From contig NMRA01000197.1 of NCBI GenBank assembly GCA_002633005.1, positions 226,824 through 290,823 on the forward strand: a stretch of 64,000 nt of DNA, given 5' to 3'. The translations under genes were made by a program, and so were the position numbers. This DNA is from Phoronis australis. Its lineage: Eukaryota > Phoronida > Phoronidae. The notes below the pieces were generated by a model. It was not told the DNA's origin. It saw only the letters and a list, made by a program, of their open reading frames with translations, and did no database searches. Shown piece by piece: positions 31,977 through 44,235 of the stretch (position 1 is its first letter; every line of letters begins with the position of its first letter).

Positions 31977-34900
31977 CTGAAACAGGAGACCGCAAACAAT
32001 AAACGAGGTGCCCCAATTTGAACAGGGATCAAGGCTTACAGGTCCCAGCGGAGTACGACCTAATTTTAGAACCAGATCAACCTGACACAGGAAATCCAGT
32101 TAGTAAACAAGGCTCTTAGAGAGAGTGCGGAAACTTCTGACTCACCAGACTTGCAATGCTTTTCAGTAAAGTGATTTATCTATTCAACAAATGCTCATAA
32201 TTCTGTTCTTTACAGTGACTCCTGCACAACGCATTGTTAACAATGACTAAAGCTGCATTTCCTACAGACTGACTAGATAAACGTTTATAATCCAGTTAAT
32301 AGGCATTTTACTTTGAATTCATAAATTGGTCACATAACAATGCTTACTGCAGTTACCAGCAACAACATTGAAACCACCAGCAACTCAAGAAAATGCTTGA
32401 GAGTTTATTGGGTTGGGCCAACATTAAAATAATGTAAATTTGAATATGGCGTAAGTACGCATAGCAGTTGACTCGAGTTGGTAACAGAAATGGCAATCTA
32501 CCATGGTAAGGAATATTATGGGACTAGTTTTGTGAAAAGGCTTATTCGATTTTTGATTTTAACCAGGGCGACAATATTTGGTTTTGTATTGGTTTTGATG
32601 AGCAAATTTAAAAAATACCTTTATGGTACACTTAAAACCCAGAGAAAGTATAAAATTTTTGAAAGTAGAATTTAATTGAAGACCATATAACTCGTCCATT
32701 TATTGAGTCACATGAGGTATCTTTTTTACTAAAATTAAGTCAAAATGAAAGCTAGTTTCAATAACTAAACGTCTTTTAACTCTTCACTCAGAAAGGCGGT
32801 AAGAATTATTTTGTAGACTAATGCACAGTATCTTAATGTTTCAGTAGACTCTGGTCAGACATTACAGAGATATGACGACTCAAGGGTTACCCAAATACAG
32901 TACAACCTATCAGCCTGCCATTATCTAGAAAAAGAAAACGCAAGACGAAATGAATCAAGTGACATACCTTTAACCGGCTCTCATCAGAAAACTGTTGTTC
33001 TGGGAATACAATTTCAAACTGAATGTGCAAATTTCCCCGTTCAAACGGGTTCTTGTAATGAGGCATACCCTCTCCTATGACTGTCCTCTTACCACCTGAA
33101 ACAAATAAAAACACGCCATGCAGCATGAACATGGAAACAGATTCAAAGTGTTACGAGGTTAATGCTCGATTCAACATTTAATGAGATCATGATCTTAATA
33201 CACTGATATCAGCGTACTAGCTTGGCCTCTATTAATACACTGATATCAGCGTACCAGCTTGGCCTCTATTAATACACTGATATCAGCGTACTAGCTTGGC
33301 CTCTATTAATACACTGATATCAGCATACCAGCTTGGCCTCTATTAATACACTGATATCAGCGTACCAGCTTGGCCTCTATTAATACACTGATATCAGCGT
33401 ACCAGCTTGGCCTCTATTTTGTTGCAATAATGAGCTCAACTGGAAACGCTTGGACAACTACATTTCAGCGACCCCAAAATGCATTTACGACGCATCTACA
33501 CAAGAGGCGACAGAGCTGGGTCATGCAAAAACTTCACATTACGGACAGAACCACTATGGTTGGCGTCAGATACCAAAATTATCGGTCAACACTGACACGT
33601 GACGTGATGCTAGTGTATGTAACTAGGGTAGACATAACCAACTGTCTAATGAAGTGTTTGGTCATTGAGATCCTGTAACAACTATAGACAAACTTGGCTT
33701 GAAGCATTGCTAGTTGAGGTGTTCAAACAAAACATGGATGTTAGTCCCAGTAAACAAAGCTAGATTTACCGCTTGCTGAGTGGGCAGTTCAAACAGATAG
33801 TAACTGTACTTCCTGTAAACAACCCAGGCTCTACTGCTTGCCACAACAAGTGTTAGACCATACAGAGATGGTAGCCCAGGTAGACCTACCTGGCTCTATC
33901 ACCTGCCCAGCGGGATGCTTGATTACGAGTTGCCTTTTGTCCAGGTGAGTCAGGATGAACTGGAAGCCACAGAGAGCCTCGGCTAGGCCAATCTTGTGTG
34001 TACAGTACAAGTCATCTCCCTTGCGTGTAAACAGGTTGTGTTCCTTCTGCTGCAGAACAATCACTACATCACCGGCCTCAACTCCGGGCTGCAAAGAAAT
34101 ATTACGATAAACTGGTGTCACCAGAATTATTCGCTTGTTTGGTGTACGGTCAGTTGGACATTTTGGAACTAGTCAAATAAAATTAAAATGCCAACATAAA
34201 AAACAATAATTAGGCCATATTCATGTAGCACACTTTCCTATGAACCCGGTCAAACTTAATCCTTCTCAACTCCCTGGGAGCATACATGGGTGCAACTGTT
34301 GTCTGAGTACAGATTAATCCAAACACATTTTAAAAAAAAAATTCACGCACTAAACTGCCCCCGTGGTTGCCTGAATCACAAAAAATCCAACATTTGAAAA
34401 GTTTTTGAAATTGCTTAGTGACAGTGCATTTCTATTTGTAACTTTGGGTCTACATCGTGTCATAATAGTGGCAGATACATCATGTCATAATAGTGGCAGA
34501 CACATCATCATTATACTTCCCAATAACACCAAGGCATGTCACCACCAAACTTTACTCCAAAGTCAGCTAATAATATACAAAACATAAACTTGCACACTTT
34601 GAGTAAACCTTTAAATCTTGTGCGATTTGTGATGAGCATAACGTTCCAGTGCACTCTGGAGTAATTATGATGTCACAGATCTTGTTTGTACAATATTGAA
34701 CAAGAGCAACGCGGAGTGTTGAAATGCGCTCACGAATGCATTGCAAATGGTGTGCTTTTAGGGTTATTTATTTGTATCATAAAAATGGTCACTAGATGGC
34801 ACAAAAACATACAATCCATCCAAAAAGAGGAACATGCCATGTTTCATAAAAATCTGTCAAGGAACTTCAGAGAAACAAAGGAAAACAGAATAAAATGAAA

Positions 34901-37900
34901 TTGCCACCACTGGGCACAGTGTCCGTTGGATCCGCCTGAAAGTTGTCGTCTGTTGTTATCTTCGTGTAAATGCACTTACTAAATTTAGTAAAGATCTTGT
35001 AGTGGGTTTAGGAGATACAACTATGGGCGCAAAACAAAACTACCACTAGGAGGCGAAACAGTAGTCAGTCACCATAATCAAAGGTGGTCTTCACACTGAG
35101 AACATANNNNNNNNNNNNNNNNNNNNNNNNNNNNNNNNNNNNNNNNNNNNNNNNNNNNNNNNNNNNNNNNNNNNNNNNNNNNNNNNNNNNNNNNNNNNNN
35201 NNNNNNNNNNNNNNNNNNNNNNNATCCGTTCAAGACTTTTGAAGATACAAAGGTAAGCGTAAAAAACTAAAATTGCCACTAGGGGGCACACCGGTACTCG
35301 GATCCGTCCGAAAGTTTGCTCATGCCGTCCTATTCATGAATGGAACATATGTGCCAAATTTCATGAACGTATGTCAAAGGGTTTTGGATATAGCCCAGCG
35401 GACGCCGGACAAACGGACGCCGCCCGCCCGGACGGACGGAGATGACTGCATAATGCGTACACATATAAATATGTGAGCGCATAAAAAGCAATATGGCCTT
35501 GAAGACAGATCATGTGTCATTAGAGTAACTTTCTCTAAAATTTCTTAATCAACCAATAAATACGTGTATATTTGCACACAAACCAATGGAACGTTGACCA
35601 CTGCACTATACTCAAATGTCTATTAATCTCAAAAGGAGAAAAGGTCAGTGGACAGATGGCAGCTAGTCGACAACTCGAAGCGCACAACTACACTCGCTGC
35701 TAGCACTCCCATATCACATATTGATGATCCCTCACTTCTGAATGGAATCTTCCAGCTCTCTTTCATCCCCTTGCCATATGCCCCCCCCAAGTCACCCCAC
35801 ACTCACTGTCTGATCCCCCTCGCCTCTGAATGGAATCTTCTGGTTCTCCTTCATCCCTTTGTCTATGTGCACCTCCAGCACTTTGGTCTCGTTAGTGATC
35901 TTCTTCCCCTTACATTCCTTACACCTGTCCTTCTCGTTAATTATTTCACCTGCATTGTAAATAGACAGTGATCTATCAGTGACATACTGCATTGTAAATA
36001 GACAGTGACTTATCAGTGACACACTGGTAACACTATTATGGAGTTTCCCCAATGGCAATCCAAATATTCAACAGCACGGTTATTAAAGACATAATCAGTA
36101 ACATCTCAGTTTCAAAATATCATTTTCCCATTGTGACCAGTCATTCAGTCAATGAAGTATTGCGCTTGCGTATAGCCATCACATGTCATTTTTGTCTCCT
36201 TATTTTTAGCACAAACTTTGTAGCAAAAAATTAGCCACAGAAGTATTCTATGAAGTACGTGCAACATCTGGTGTACTGGTCATGTTAAAAATTTCAAGAA
36301 ATTCACAAATATTAGGGTCGTTGCATACGACACAGCAGTGGTTATGCATAATCAGAATATCTGTTTACACATCCTTTGTTGGGACAAGTTAGTGTTAACA
36401 CATCTCCAGCAACAATGATAACTATCATGGTGGACTATGTTTTCCATGTGGAGTCAAAGTTGTGCAAAGAGCAAGGGTGGACGTTTGATTGTCCACGTCT
36501 CGCAGGATATGTGCTTGCATGAACTCCCCGTAAAGTTATTCTTGAAACAAAATAATAAGTCCTGTCACATTTCAGCTGACTCCAGTTAGAGTTGTATACA
36601 GAGCATCACTGGGTTCGGGTAAGCAGTGCCATGAAGTCACGGCTGTGTAAACATTGGGCACTGATAACCTTCAAATTCATACAGCGATACATACACGGCG
36701 CACTCTCACCCTGACACACTGCATCGGTTATAGCATGCCTGATCGTAACTGTCGTAATATGACGTAGTTATAAGAAAACACAATGTGACTCACCTGCGCC
36801 GTGACATATGGGACATACAGACTGCATCTGTTGCAGCATGCCAGGCCCCAGTTGTCGTAGTGTAACCTTGACACCACTTCCATTACATCCATGGCACTGG
36901 TTCATGGCGCCTGGCTTACCACCCTCTCTGGAAACATCATGCAACATTCTCTTGTTCAGTGGATATTGGGATGCTTACAGTTACCATCACTTTTAGTGAC
37001 AATATTGTCATCATTCAAAGAGCATGCGGTCAGCCTCGACTTTTACAATGCACTACTATCCAAAAATAACCAGACAAAATGATCGGCAATTCCTCGTCAT
37101 GAGGGCTGAGCACAAGCATAATTCATCACCAGAGTACACTGCTAGGTGAGATGGTATTTTGTCCAGTTACTTTTGGAGTGTACTGTAGATGAACTAAAAA
37201 TTATACAATATTTAAGACAATGGTTAAACATTACAAAGCTGAACAGAAAATTACAAGAAAGGTTAATAGTTACCGACAGAGGTCCCACATTTAGAAAGCC
37301 ACTTTTCCGCACTGAATAACACGCACCAAATTGGCTCCCAAAATGCTAAACCTCTGTTACTGTTGCCCAAGAAACTTTAATCCTAGCAAAGGTTATGTTT
37401 AAATTAGCAAAGGATATATTTAAAATATTCCTACATTTCTAACGATGACGCACAATACAACATAAACTTTATCTAGATACATCTACTAGGCAGTTTTAAT
37501 ACCACCACCACTGAGGACTCAAAATAGATCCCCTAAGCAGGGTCGAGGGTCGACCTCTCAGAAGTCACCACCTTGTTGACAGTGACCTCTGGTTACCAAT
37601 CAATGAAAGGAGAGACATGTCAACATACCCATTACACTTTTTGCAAATTACTGTTTTGCTCAACTGCAGCTTTGACGTTTTCCCATTATAAAGATCTTCT
37701 AGAGATACTCTGAAAGAGATGATGGTAGACACATCAAAGCACAAGTGAAAATACACAGGAGACAAATGGTTACTTGAAATGATAACAATTTTGTATGTCA
37801 GTTTTCTTTGACATAGATTACTGTATTCGCCCTAATAAGTGCCCAGGGCGCTTAGAAAAATTCACTTCAGGAAAGGGGACGCTTATTATAGCCCAAAAGT

Positions 37901-40900
37901 GGTCGAAGCCCGGTCTCTGAAACAGGTGAAATCGTAAGCTAGAATTCATCAAATTTACGCCCTGTGACTCATCTATAACCTATGACAGAGTTTCTACAAA
38001 ATTGTGGTATGTTGTTATCGTTGTTAAATTACGATCATTTTTCAGGAAATTGTACTGAAATCCCAGGACGAAATCTCGCCAACTGATGCATCGTTGCTTT
38101 GCGATCACCGATCGGTCAACTTGAATACTTGAGTAAAAATAGTTTCGATTCATCAAATTACCTGAAGTCCTCCAAATAAAAGTTTTCCAAATAGCGTCCG
38201 TATCATTTTTAAGTTCCCGTGGAGTCGAGATTAAAGCATATTAAGTCCAAATCTGTGCTAGAGCGTACGCCGCAACAAAAGAAAAATATCTGAACGCACA
38301 CATGTTGTTGTCCCGTGATGTTTGTTTTTTAAGTTTGTCTGCGTATTGTGTGAGTGATCGAACGCGTGCCTGTCATCAGAGTTCATTTGCTAGAGTAAAC
38401 GCGATGTAACGATCTAGGCGTTCATTGTAACTAAGGAAATAAACACAAGCAGTAAAGGTAGAAAGTTATTTTATTTAACACTTGTTGATCTCATCTGCTA
38501 AAAAACATTCGAGAATTTTCTCGGTAAGGCCGATGTCATTGAGTCGCCGGGTGACTGGATGCGTGACAGTCGAACAGTTATTTTTCGGGAGATCCGGGAG
38601 GTGTAAGGGTGCGGAAGTGTTCACTACAGTGAGTCATTTTGACTTTAAAAACACAATTACAACTAATTTAATAATTCCCCCTTAAAAACAATGCAAACGT
38701 TTTTTACAGCATTAAACGTAGAAAATAAATCTGAAACTAAATAAGGCGATCCAGATCCTCCCAAGGATACTATTGTTTCACGAAATGTAGAATATAACAG
38801 GGCTTGGAATGACCCATGACAAAAAAAGAGGAAAATTTTACGGCCCTAAATACACGTTTCAATCTAAACCATACCTCAACAGATCGAAAGTTACTGTGTC
38901 GTGTTGGCAAAACGCACTCATCTTAAGCAGTACCTGACATCTATTTCAGCAACAACAATGAAGGCAATTAGATGCAACAAAAAATATTTTTTAAAATTAA
39001 AATAACGATAATGATGAAAAATTTGCAGTCTTAGTGGCAGGAGCTTATTCTTGATTTGTTGCACTGAGGGGGACCAATAAAATTATTTTCAGTTCTTATA
39101 ATTACGATACAAAATTACACAAAAAATGAAAATCAATCCATAGATTATCTAGAAAGCCTGAAATACATACACGTTTAATTCCAACACAAACTTTATTAAT
39201 TTCAATGCAAATGAAAAAAATTCAAGACGAAAACCTGTGGCTCATACTCCAACTGTTAGTATAGAAAAATGAAAGTAAAAAACAACATAGTTTATAGAAT
39301 GTATCATTCACAATCCTAAGTTGGCCAAACAGTAATTACAGGAGTTAATTGTTCATAAGCCACGCTGGTGGAGAAGAAACTATGTGACATAAGAAATATC
39401 TATCAGCGAGGACATTGAAAATAGTCTGGCAGAATTTGTAAACAATGGCTTAGACCAATCAGATCATTCAGAATCTGTCACGTGATCACTTCTCTAAAAC
39501 TGCAAAACACGAGTCACAAAATAGAACACGAAAAATGTCAAAATAAATTGAAATACATAAAAGGCAATTTAAACGCATTTGCAGTAACGAAAATAGCACT
39601 TTGTATCCCGTTTCGGCGGCACATAGAAAATCGCACTCAAGCGGTCAGGCCTAGGCTTAGGCTTAGGGGCTTAGCAGCCAACGGCAATGGGCGTGCATGT
39701 GGGATCAAACAAAAGAATTTCATACATCACTCACATCATACGATTCCAATCCAACGAATAACCGGTTACGGTTGAATTTCCTTTCAGGAAGCGTTATTTC
39801 TAGTGTTTCATCGTTTTCAGTCGGTCCTAAGACTCCAACTCAGTCCGAGGCGACTCGCCCACGCACTCCGTAATTGTTCCTCTCTCAAAGTTTACAGAAC
39901 ACAAACCTTGACTTATGTTGTTTGTGAAGACATTGACCGTTTTTTTTTATCCTCTTTTCCACGAAATATTCTGTCTACTCCATGCTCCACGCATTTTTGA
40001 CCGCAGAATCGCACTATTTGTCGCCGCGATTTTATACCAAATGCAGACGCCATTGATGAGCCACGCTATCCCTGAGACACAGGCGCTTGAATTTATCTGT
40101 TCTTCGATTGCCTCTGACGTCACTCACTACTAAGAAAGCATGTTTCTTGAATATGGTTACGAGTCATCGCGAAATTCGAGCGCCTGTGATCCACAATTAC
40201 AATTTTCGTTCCTCCGAAACATAGAGAACAGTTTCCGCTTTTCAAGCAGTTTATAATGTTATGGCAAATCCGATTTTTTCTGCGGAAGTATAACGAAAAT
40301 ACGCGGAGGGAATAAAAGAAAAAAGCGGAAATCCGCGTTTCTGCGGAAAATTCCAAGCCTTGATATAAATAGGTAAATAAAACAACTTTATTTCTGTTTC
40401 TGACGAAGGACATTATTATATCCGAAAATTTCAATTGATCCATTCTTGTTGTTTTATTTACTTATTTATATTCTACATTACGGTATTAGAAACTTTCGGA
40501 AATAAGTGCCATTATTTATTTCTTGCCGATGCTATGCTAACCGTTTCATGAATAGATAGTTCCCAAAGAATAATCATTGATGACAGGTACTTGAATGTAG
40601 CGCGCGCTTCCTGGCCACGTGCTTTGAACTGAACAAAGGTCAAGTTAGTCTTTGATTCGCGCTTGCGTTCTTTTTGAAGCACGGAAGTTGGAAATGTATA
40701 GTCACGGCTAAATACCGACACAGCGGCGAGGCTCGTGGTCTACAAATTCCGTGCACAATGATTTTTTCAGGATTGTCGGATCTTATTGATTAATTGAAGA
40801 CGTTACTGTAGAATTTTCGAACTGTAGGTAAGGCATTTTCGCATGTACATGGTGTTCATGGACTGGGCGCTTATTTTAGCAAAGTCTGAAAATGCGTGGG

Positions 40901-43900
40901 GGGCGCTTATAGGGGCATGGGCGCTTATTAGGGCGATTACGGTACCTCGACTTGATCGGCATGAAACAACATTTTGTCACAATAAGAATTATAAGTACAT
41001 GTAAGCAGAAAAGATAAAATAACTGGCACAATTCTCCAATAAAAAGCAGGAAACCTCAAAGCACATTTGCAAAATTGAAAGTAACAGTCATTAATTAAAG
41101 AGGTGCACAGAAATGCACACAGTAACAAAAGAAAAGCCCACAACCAAACAAAAAGTGTGGTTAGAATACCACTCAGCTATCATCCCATCCTCAAGGCAGC
41201 TCCGGTATTCCAAAACTTGGCGAGTATACAACTGTCTACACCCGCGCTCATCGCAACAAATCCATGCATAATGCGGGTATGCTCAAGGAATCGCTGTATT
41301 GCGCAGAACAGTAAGTCGACGCATGTGAGTGACATCAACAAAACTGTCAGTGCTGTCCAGTTTGGCCGCTGCATTAACACACTTACTTCAGAGGATGAAA
41401 GGTATCTTCTCCTCTTTTCCTCCTCTGTCGACCACCCATGCCTCCAAAACCCCCACCCATGCGACCCCCAAAGATGCCACCAAACAGTCCGCCAAACAAG
41501 TCATCAGGAAATCCTGCAAAATAAATACACACATTTAATTATAGAAGCCAAAAACTGAGATAGCACTCCAACCCAATCACATAATGCAGTTTTCAAAAAA
41601 AAAAAATGCTTCAAAGTTTTCTTATCCCACCGGCAAAACATCACAGCAAAAACATAAGTTGTAATCTTAGCTTTTTCTAAGAAATGCATTTAAATCATGC
41701 ATAACTTTGGAATTCACACACACAGGACGGTGTAAACTGTGAATATAGATCAAGGCCTGCCATGGGAAGTCAGAGAGCAGAAAACACAGGGGAGACCACT
41801 GATAATTACTGACATAGGATTCAACAACAAGAAGTTACACCACTTCCAGAGTTCAAATTTGAGCGCAACCTTGCAATAACAACACAATTTTACTTAAACA
41901 CGACCAGCGTTCACCCCCACAGTCCTCGGTGCACAGAACTGATTAAGATAATGCGATTTACTCCAGCTAGTAATTAGAAAGAAAAGATTTTGTTTCTGAC
42001 TACCACATGTGCTCAACTATATGTCATTGTTATACCAATATAATGGTCATAACTTGAAATTGCACATATCATTCTCTATTATTACTGATCCCTGTATTTT
42101 ACTTGTCAAGGAATATAACACAAAATTGAGCTAGTTTGTCAGTTACCGTATTCGCCGTAATAACCGCCCAGGGCGCTTAGAAAAGTTCGGTTCAGGGGGG
42201 GCGCTTATTATAACCCAAGGCGGTTGAAACCCGGTCTCCAAAACGAGTGAAATCGGAAGCTAAGATTCATCAAATTTACGCTCTGTGACATATATGTAAT
42301 CTATGAAAGACAATCAACAAAACTGTGGTGCATTGCTATCAAACTTTGCTGCTAAATTACGATCATTTTAGTACAGAAAATTGTGCTGAAATCCCAGGGC
42401 GAAAACTCGCCGACTGACTGCCTCAAAATTGCCGTCTTCGATATGGCGACTTCAATGCTTGAATAAAAATGGTTTCGACTCGAGCAAATTACCTGAAATC
42501 CTCATTAAGTTTTATAAGTAGCGTCTATAAGATTTTTTAAGTTCCCGTGGAGTTTGGATTAACCGCAGGTTTAAGTACAAATCTGTGCAACATCGTGCCA
42601 TCTACATGTATAATCGGCAACACGGCGAGAAAAATGTCTGGACGAACACACAAGTTGTTGTCACGTGACGTTTGTTTTGAAGTTCGTCTGCGAGTAAGCA
42701 AGCGCGTGCGTGTCACCAGAGTTCATTTGCCAAAGCAGAGACCGTCTTTTGGCCAGAGCCACGCAATCTAACTAGGTAGATGTGTCTAAAGAAATTTGCA
42801 CAAGCAGTAGGCCTAAACCAGAGCGTGTTTCATTCAGCACTTGCCAGTCACGTGCTAAAAACTTTCGACATTTGTCTCGGTAAGGCCCATATTAGTCGCC
42901 GTGTAGCTGGATGTGTACGTAACTATCTGACAGTTATTTTTCGGTGTAAGGGTGTGTAAGCATTCACTGTCAGTTGTCATTTTATTGGATATTCGGCTTG
43001 AAAACACCAATTATGGTTAATCAAACAATCCATCTCAAAAATAATGCAAACATATGTTTTATAGTATTAGAAGTTGTCGGAAATTAGTGCCAATATTCAT
43101 TTCTTATCGATGCTATGCTACCCGTTTCATGAATGGATAGTTCCCGACTAATGTCTTTGATGACAGGTTCATATATGTAGCGCGCGCTTCCTGGCCACGT
43201 GCGTTTAACACCGAGTTATTTTTATTCATGAGACAGTCGATGTGTCTACTGAAAGGTCAGACCATAGTGGGACACGGTCGTCGCGAGAGCGTAGCAACGT
43301 TGTTGCGTTCTTTTTGAAGCGCTGCGTTACTTTGAAGTGTAAAGTCACGGCTAAAAACAAACGTAGCAGTGCCGCTGGTGGTCTAGAAGACCCGTGCAAA
43401 ATTTTTTTGATAAATTGAAGATGTTACTGTAGCCGAGTTTTAGGACTGTAGGTACGTCATTGTTCGCATGTACACGTTCATGGACTGGGCGCTTATTTCA
43501 GCAAAGTCTGAAAACGCGTGGGGGGCGCTTATAGGGGCATGGGCGGTTATTACGGCGAATACGGTAACTCGATTTTTTCAATCCCTGTATATTGAATCAG
43601 TAGACAGGACATTCAAGCATTACTTACCACCACCACCAGCGCCATTGTTCAACCCATCTAAACCATACGAGTCATACATATCCCTCTTTTCTGGATTTGA
43701 CAACACTTCATAAGCGAAAGTGATCTCTTTAAACTGGCAAAAGACAAACATGCGTATCATTACTAGGACTTGTTTATTAATCATAATAAATATATAGAAA
43801 AGGAAATTATTACGACTTACCAATGTGGTGCAGTGATGAACAAATACTGGTCACAATCAAGGAAAGACTGCTGATTATTTGCATCAAACATGAGCAACAT

Positions 43901-44235
43901 GAACAGGTTATGGACTGCTCATTGACAAGGAATAAGTTTTGGTGGAAGAATTTTGACAAAATACAATCCCATTTTTTACCATACTGTGCCTTAAACAGTT
44001 AAAGAAGAGCCAACGTGCGCGGGCTAGCATGGCACTTTCTTAAACTTACGCAAAACTTCATGGACTATCACTAATACACTAAAAGAAGAGCTGACATAAG
44101 AATTTGACTGTATCAGCTAAGACAATTTTTTACAAATCTTAAGACTGTCTTATGCCTCAGGCAAATTACCTTCTCCTCAGACTCTGGATTCGTGTTCTTG
44201 TCAGGATGATGGGTCTTTGCTAACTTGTGATAGGC
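31788..44235 (-). CDS. DNAJA2: DnaJ homolog subfamily A member 2-like co-chaperone, 9 exons, first exon not found
   Basis: Class A J-proteins deliver unfolded clients to cytosolic Hsp70 and stimulate its ATPase through the HPD loop. Exons in transcript order: 44170-44235, 43628-43733, 41387-41513, 37629-37709, 36794-36927, 35807-35949, 33890-34088, 32968-33095, 31788-31976. All have AG/GT borders and matching phases. They encode 390 residues; about 27 more expected in exon 1 would give about 417, against 412 in human DNAJA2. Order of domains: rest of the J-domain (HHPDKN), Gly/Phe-rich region, CTD1 interrupted by four cysteine repeats ([32 protein letters not shown]), CTD2 and a tail ending MQCAHQ. 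CAHQ is a CaaX box for farnesylation and is the ending of DNAJA2 rather than DNAJA1. The gene converges on PEPD. Large introns hold transposons and an assembly gap. Confidence 0.94.
32968..33095 (-). CDS. DNAJA2: DNAJA2 exon (CTD2)
   Basis: Acceptor TTTGTTTCAG and donor AAG|GTATGT flank [20 protein letters not shown] then [13 protein letters not shown], the highly conserved GEGMP-NPFE-GDL-I-F block of class A J-proteins. Confidence 0.94.
33196..33417. repeat. 37-bp minisatellite, 6 copies
   Basis: TAATACACTGATATCAGCGT followed by ACCAGCTTGGCCTCTAT recurs every 37 bp. Lies in the DNAJA2 intron between the exons at 33095 and 33890. Confidence 0.95.
33890..34088 (-). CDS. DNAJA2: DNAJA2 exon (CTD1/CTD2)
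   Basis: Begins [20 protein letters not shown] after TTTCTTTGCAG and ends [10 protein letters not shown] across GTAGGT. Includes [13 protein letters not shown], diagnostic of the family. Confidence 0.94.
34690..35495 (-). repeat. Dispersed repeat family R4, inverted copy with assembly gap
   Basis: Inverse of 22884-24150: CCACTAGGGGGCACACCGGT, TCATGAATGGAACATATGTG, TCAAAGGGTTTTGGATATAG, a GGACGG-rich tract and ATAAATATGTGAGCGCATAA at the end. The other end matches 24640-24776. Confidence 0.75.
35107..35223. other. Assembly gap (117 N)
   Basis: Unsequenced bases inside the inverted R4 repeat, in a DNAJA2 intron. The flanking exons join in phase, so no coding sequence is lost. Confidence 1.
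35807..35949 (-). CDS. DNAJA2: DNAJA2 exon (fourth zinc repeat, CTD1)
   Basis: After [27 protein letters not shown] and then [20 protein letters not shown] and GDQT before GTGAGT. Carries the fourth cysteine repeat and the conserved L-V-H-I-D-K-G-M block. Confidence 0.94.
36794..36927 (-). CDS. DNAJA2: DNAJA2 exon (second and third zinc repeats)
   Basis: Reads [20 protein letters not shown] and [19 protein letters not shown], then one base before GTGAGT. Contains CHGCNGSG and the first part of CPICHGAG. Confidence 0.94.
37062..37150 (-). repeat. Dispersed repeat family R3, inverted partial copy
   Basis: CCAGACAAAATGATCGGCAA, TCGTCATGAGGGCTGAG, ATTCATCACCAGAGTA are the inverse of R3 landmarks at 12890 and 29285. 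Confidence 0.5.
37629..37709 (-). CDS. DNAJA2: DNAJA2 exon (CTD1 start, first zinc repeat)
   Basis: [20 protein letters not shown] then ICKKCN plus two bases before GTATGT, after CTCTTTCAG. The next exon supplies the rest of CKKCNGEG. Confidence 0.94.
38784..40479. mobile_element. Palindromic 125-bp MITE split by a later MITE
   Basis: With the insertion at 38798-40362 and its 6-bp duplication removed, about 125 bp remain. The ends are inverted repeats of 32 bp with 31 matching: AATGTAGAATATAAATAGGT onwards on the left, and ACTTATTTATATTCTACATT on the right. Confidence 0.75.
38798..40362. mobile_element. CAGGGCTTGG-type element, 1.57 kb, innermost of the nest
   Basis: Starts CAGGGCTTGGAATGACCCAT and ends GCGGAAAATTCCAAGCCTTG, with ATATAA duplicated at 38792-38797 and 40363-40368. 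Internal blocks (TTTGTCGCCGCG, CGTTCCTCCGAAACATA, TTTCCGCTTTTC) match the 500-bp member at 44946. No protein domain recognised. Confidence 0.85.
41387..41513 (-). CDS. DNAJA2: DNAJA2 exon (Gly/Phe-rich region)
   Basis: [20 protein letters not shown], then [20 protein letters not shown] and LK, from TTTTGCAG to GTAAGT. Typical G/F linker followed by the basic stretch and HPLK that opens CTD1. Confidence 0.92.
42146..43564. mobile_element. TA-flanked inverted-repeat element, intact 1.42-kb copy
   Basis: Perfectly complementary termini (CCGTATTCGCCGTAATAACC and its inverse GGTTATTACGGCGAATACGG) lie between TA dinucleotides at 42144-42145 and 43565-43566. The subterminal zones repeat GGGCGCTTATTA-type words in both orientations. 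Only short open frames exist, so it is non-autonomous. TA duplication fits Tc1/mariner-like mobilisation, but the ends are unlike a typical mariner. Located in a DNAJA2 intron. Confidence 0.88.
43628..43733 (-). CDS. DNAJA2: DNAJA2 exon (J-domain helices III-IV)
   Basis: [20 protein letters not shown] then [15 protein letters not shown] and one base before GTAAGT, after TTTTGCCAG. Confidence 0.94.
44170..44235 (-). CDS. DNAJA2: DNAJA2 exon (J-domain helix II and HPD loop)
   Basis: 22 codons, [20 protein letters not shown] then EK, between GTTGCAG and GTAATT. HPD is the Hsp70-activating motif. The preceding exon, expected to start with Met and contain a YDxLGV segment, was not found between here and 58 kb. 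Confidence 0.93.

Larger units (their letters stand above)
37821..40942. mobile_element. TA-flanked inverted-repeat element, nested copy (3.1 kb)
   Basis: Ends CTGTATTCGCCCTAATAAGT on the left and GGGCGCTTATTAGGGCGATT then ACGG on the right, flanked by TA on both sides (37819-37820, 40943-40944). Interior landmarks (GGGGGCGCTTATA, TTTCATGAATAGATAGTTCC, AGCGCGCGCTTCCTGGCCAC, TTGCGTTCTTTTTGAAGC) are shared in order with 42146-43564. About 1.7 kb of its length is later insertions at 38784-40479. No transposase frame. It sits inside a DNAJA2 intron. Confidence 0.85.

Noticed and set aside
41103-41558. 151-codon + frame
   Set aside because: It overlaps the DNAJA2 Gly/Phe exon in antisense and has no homology of its own.
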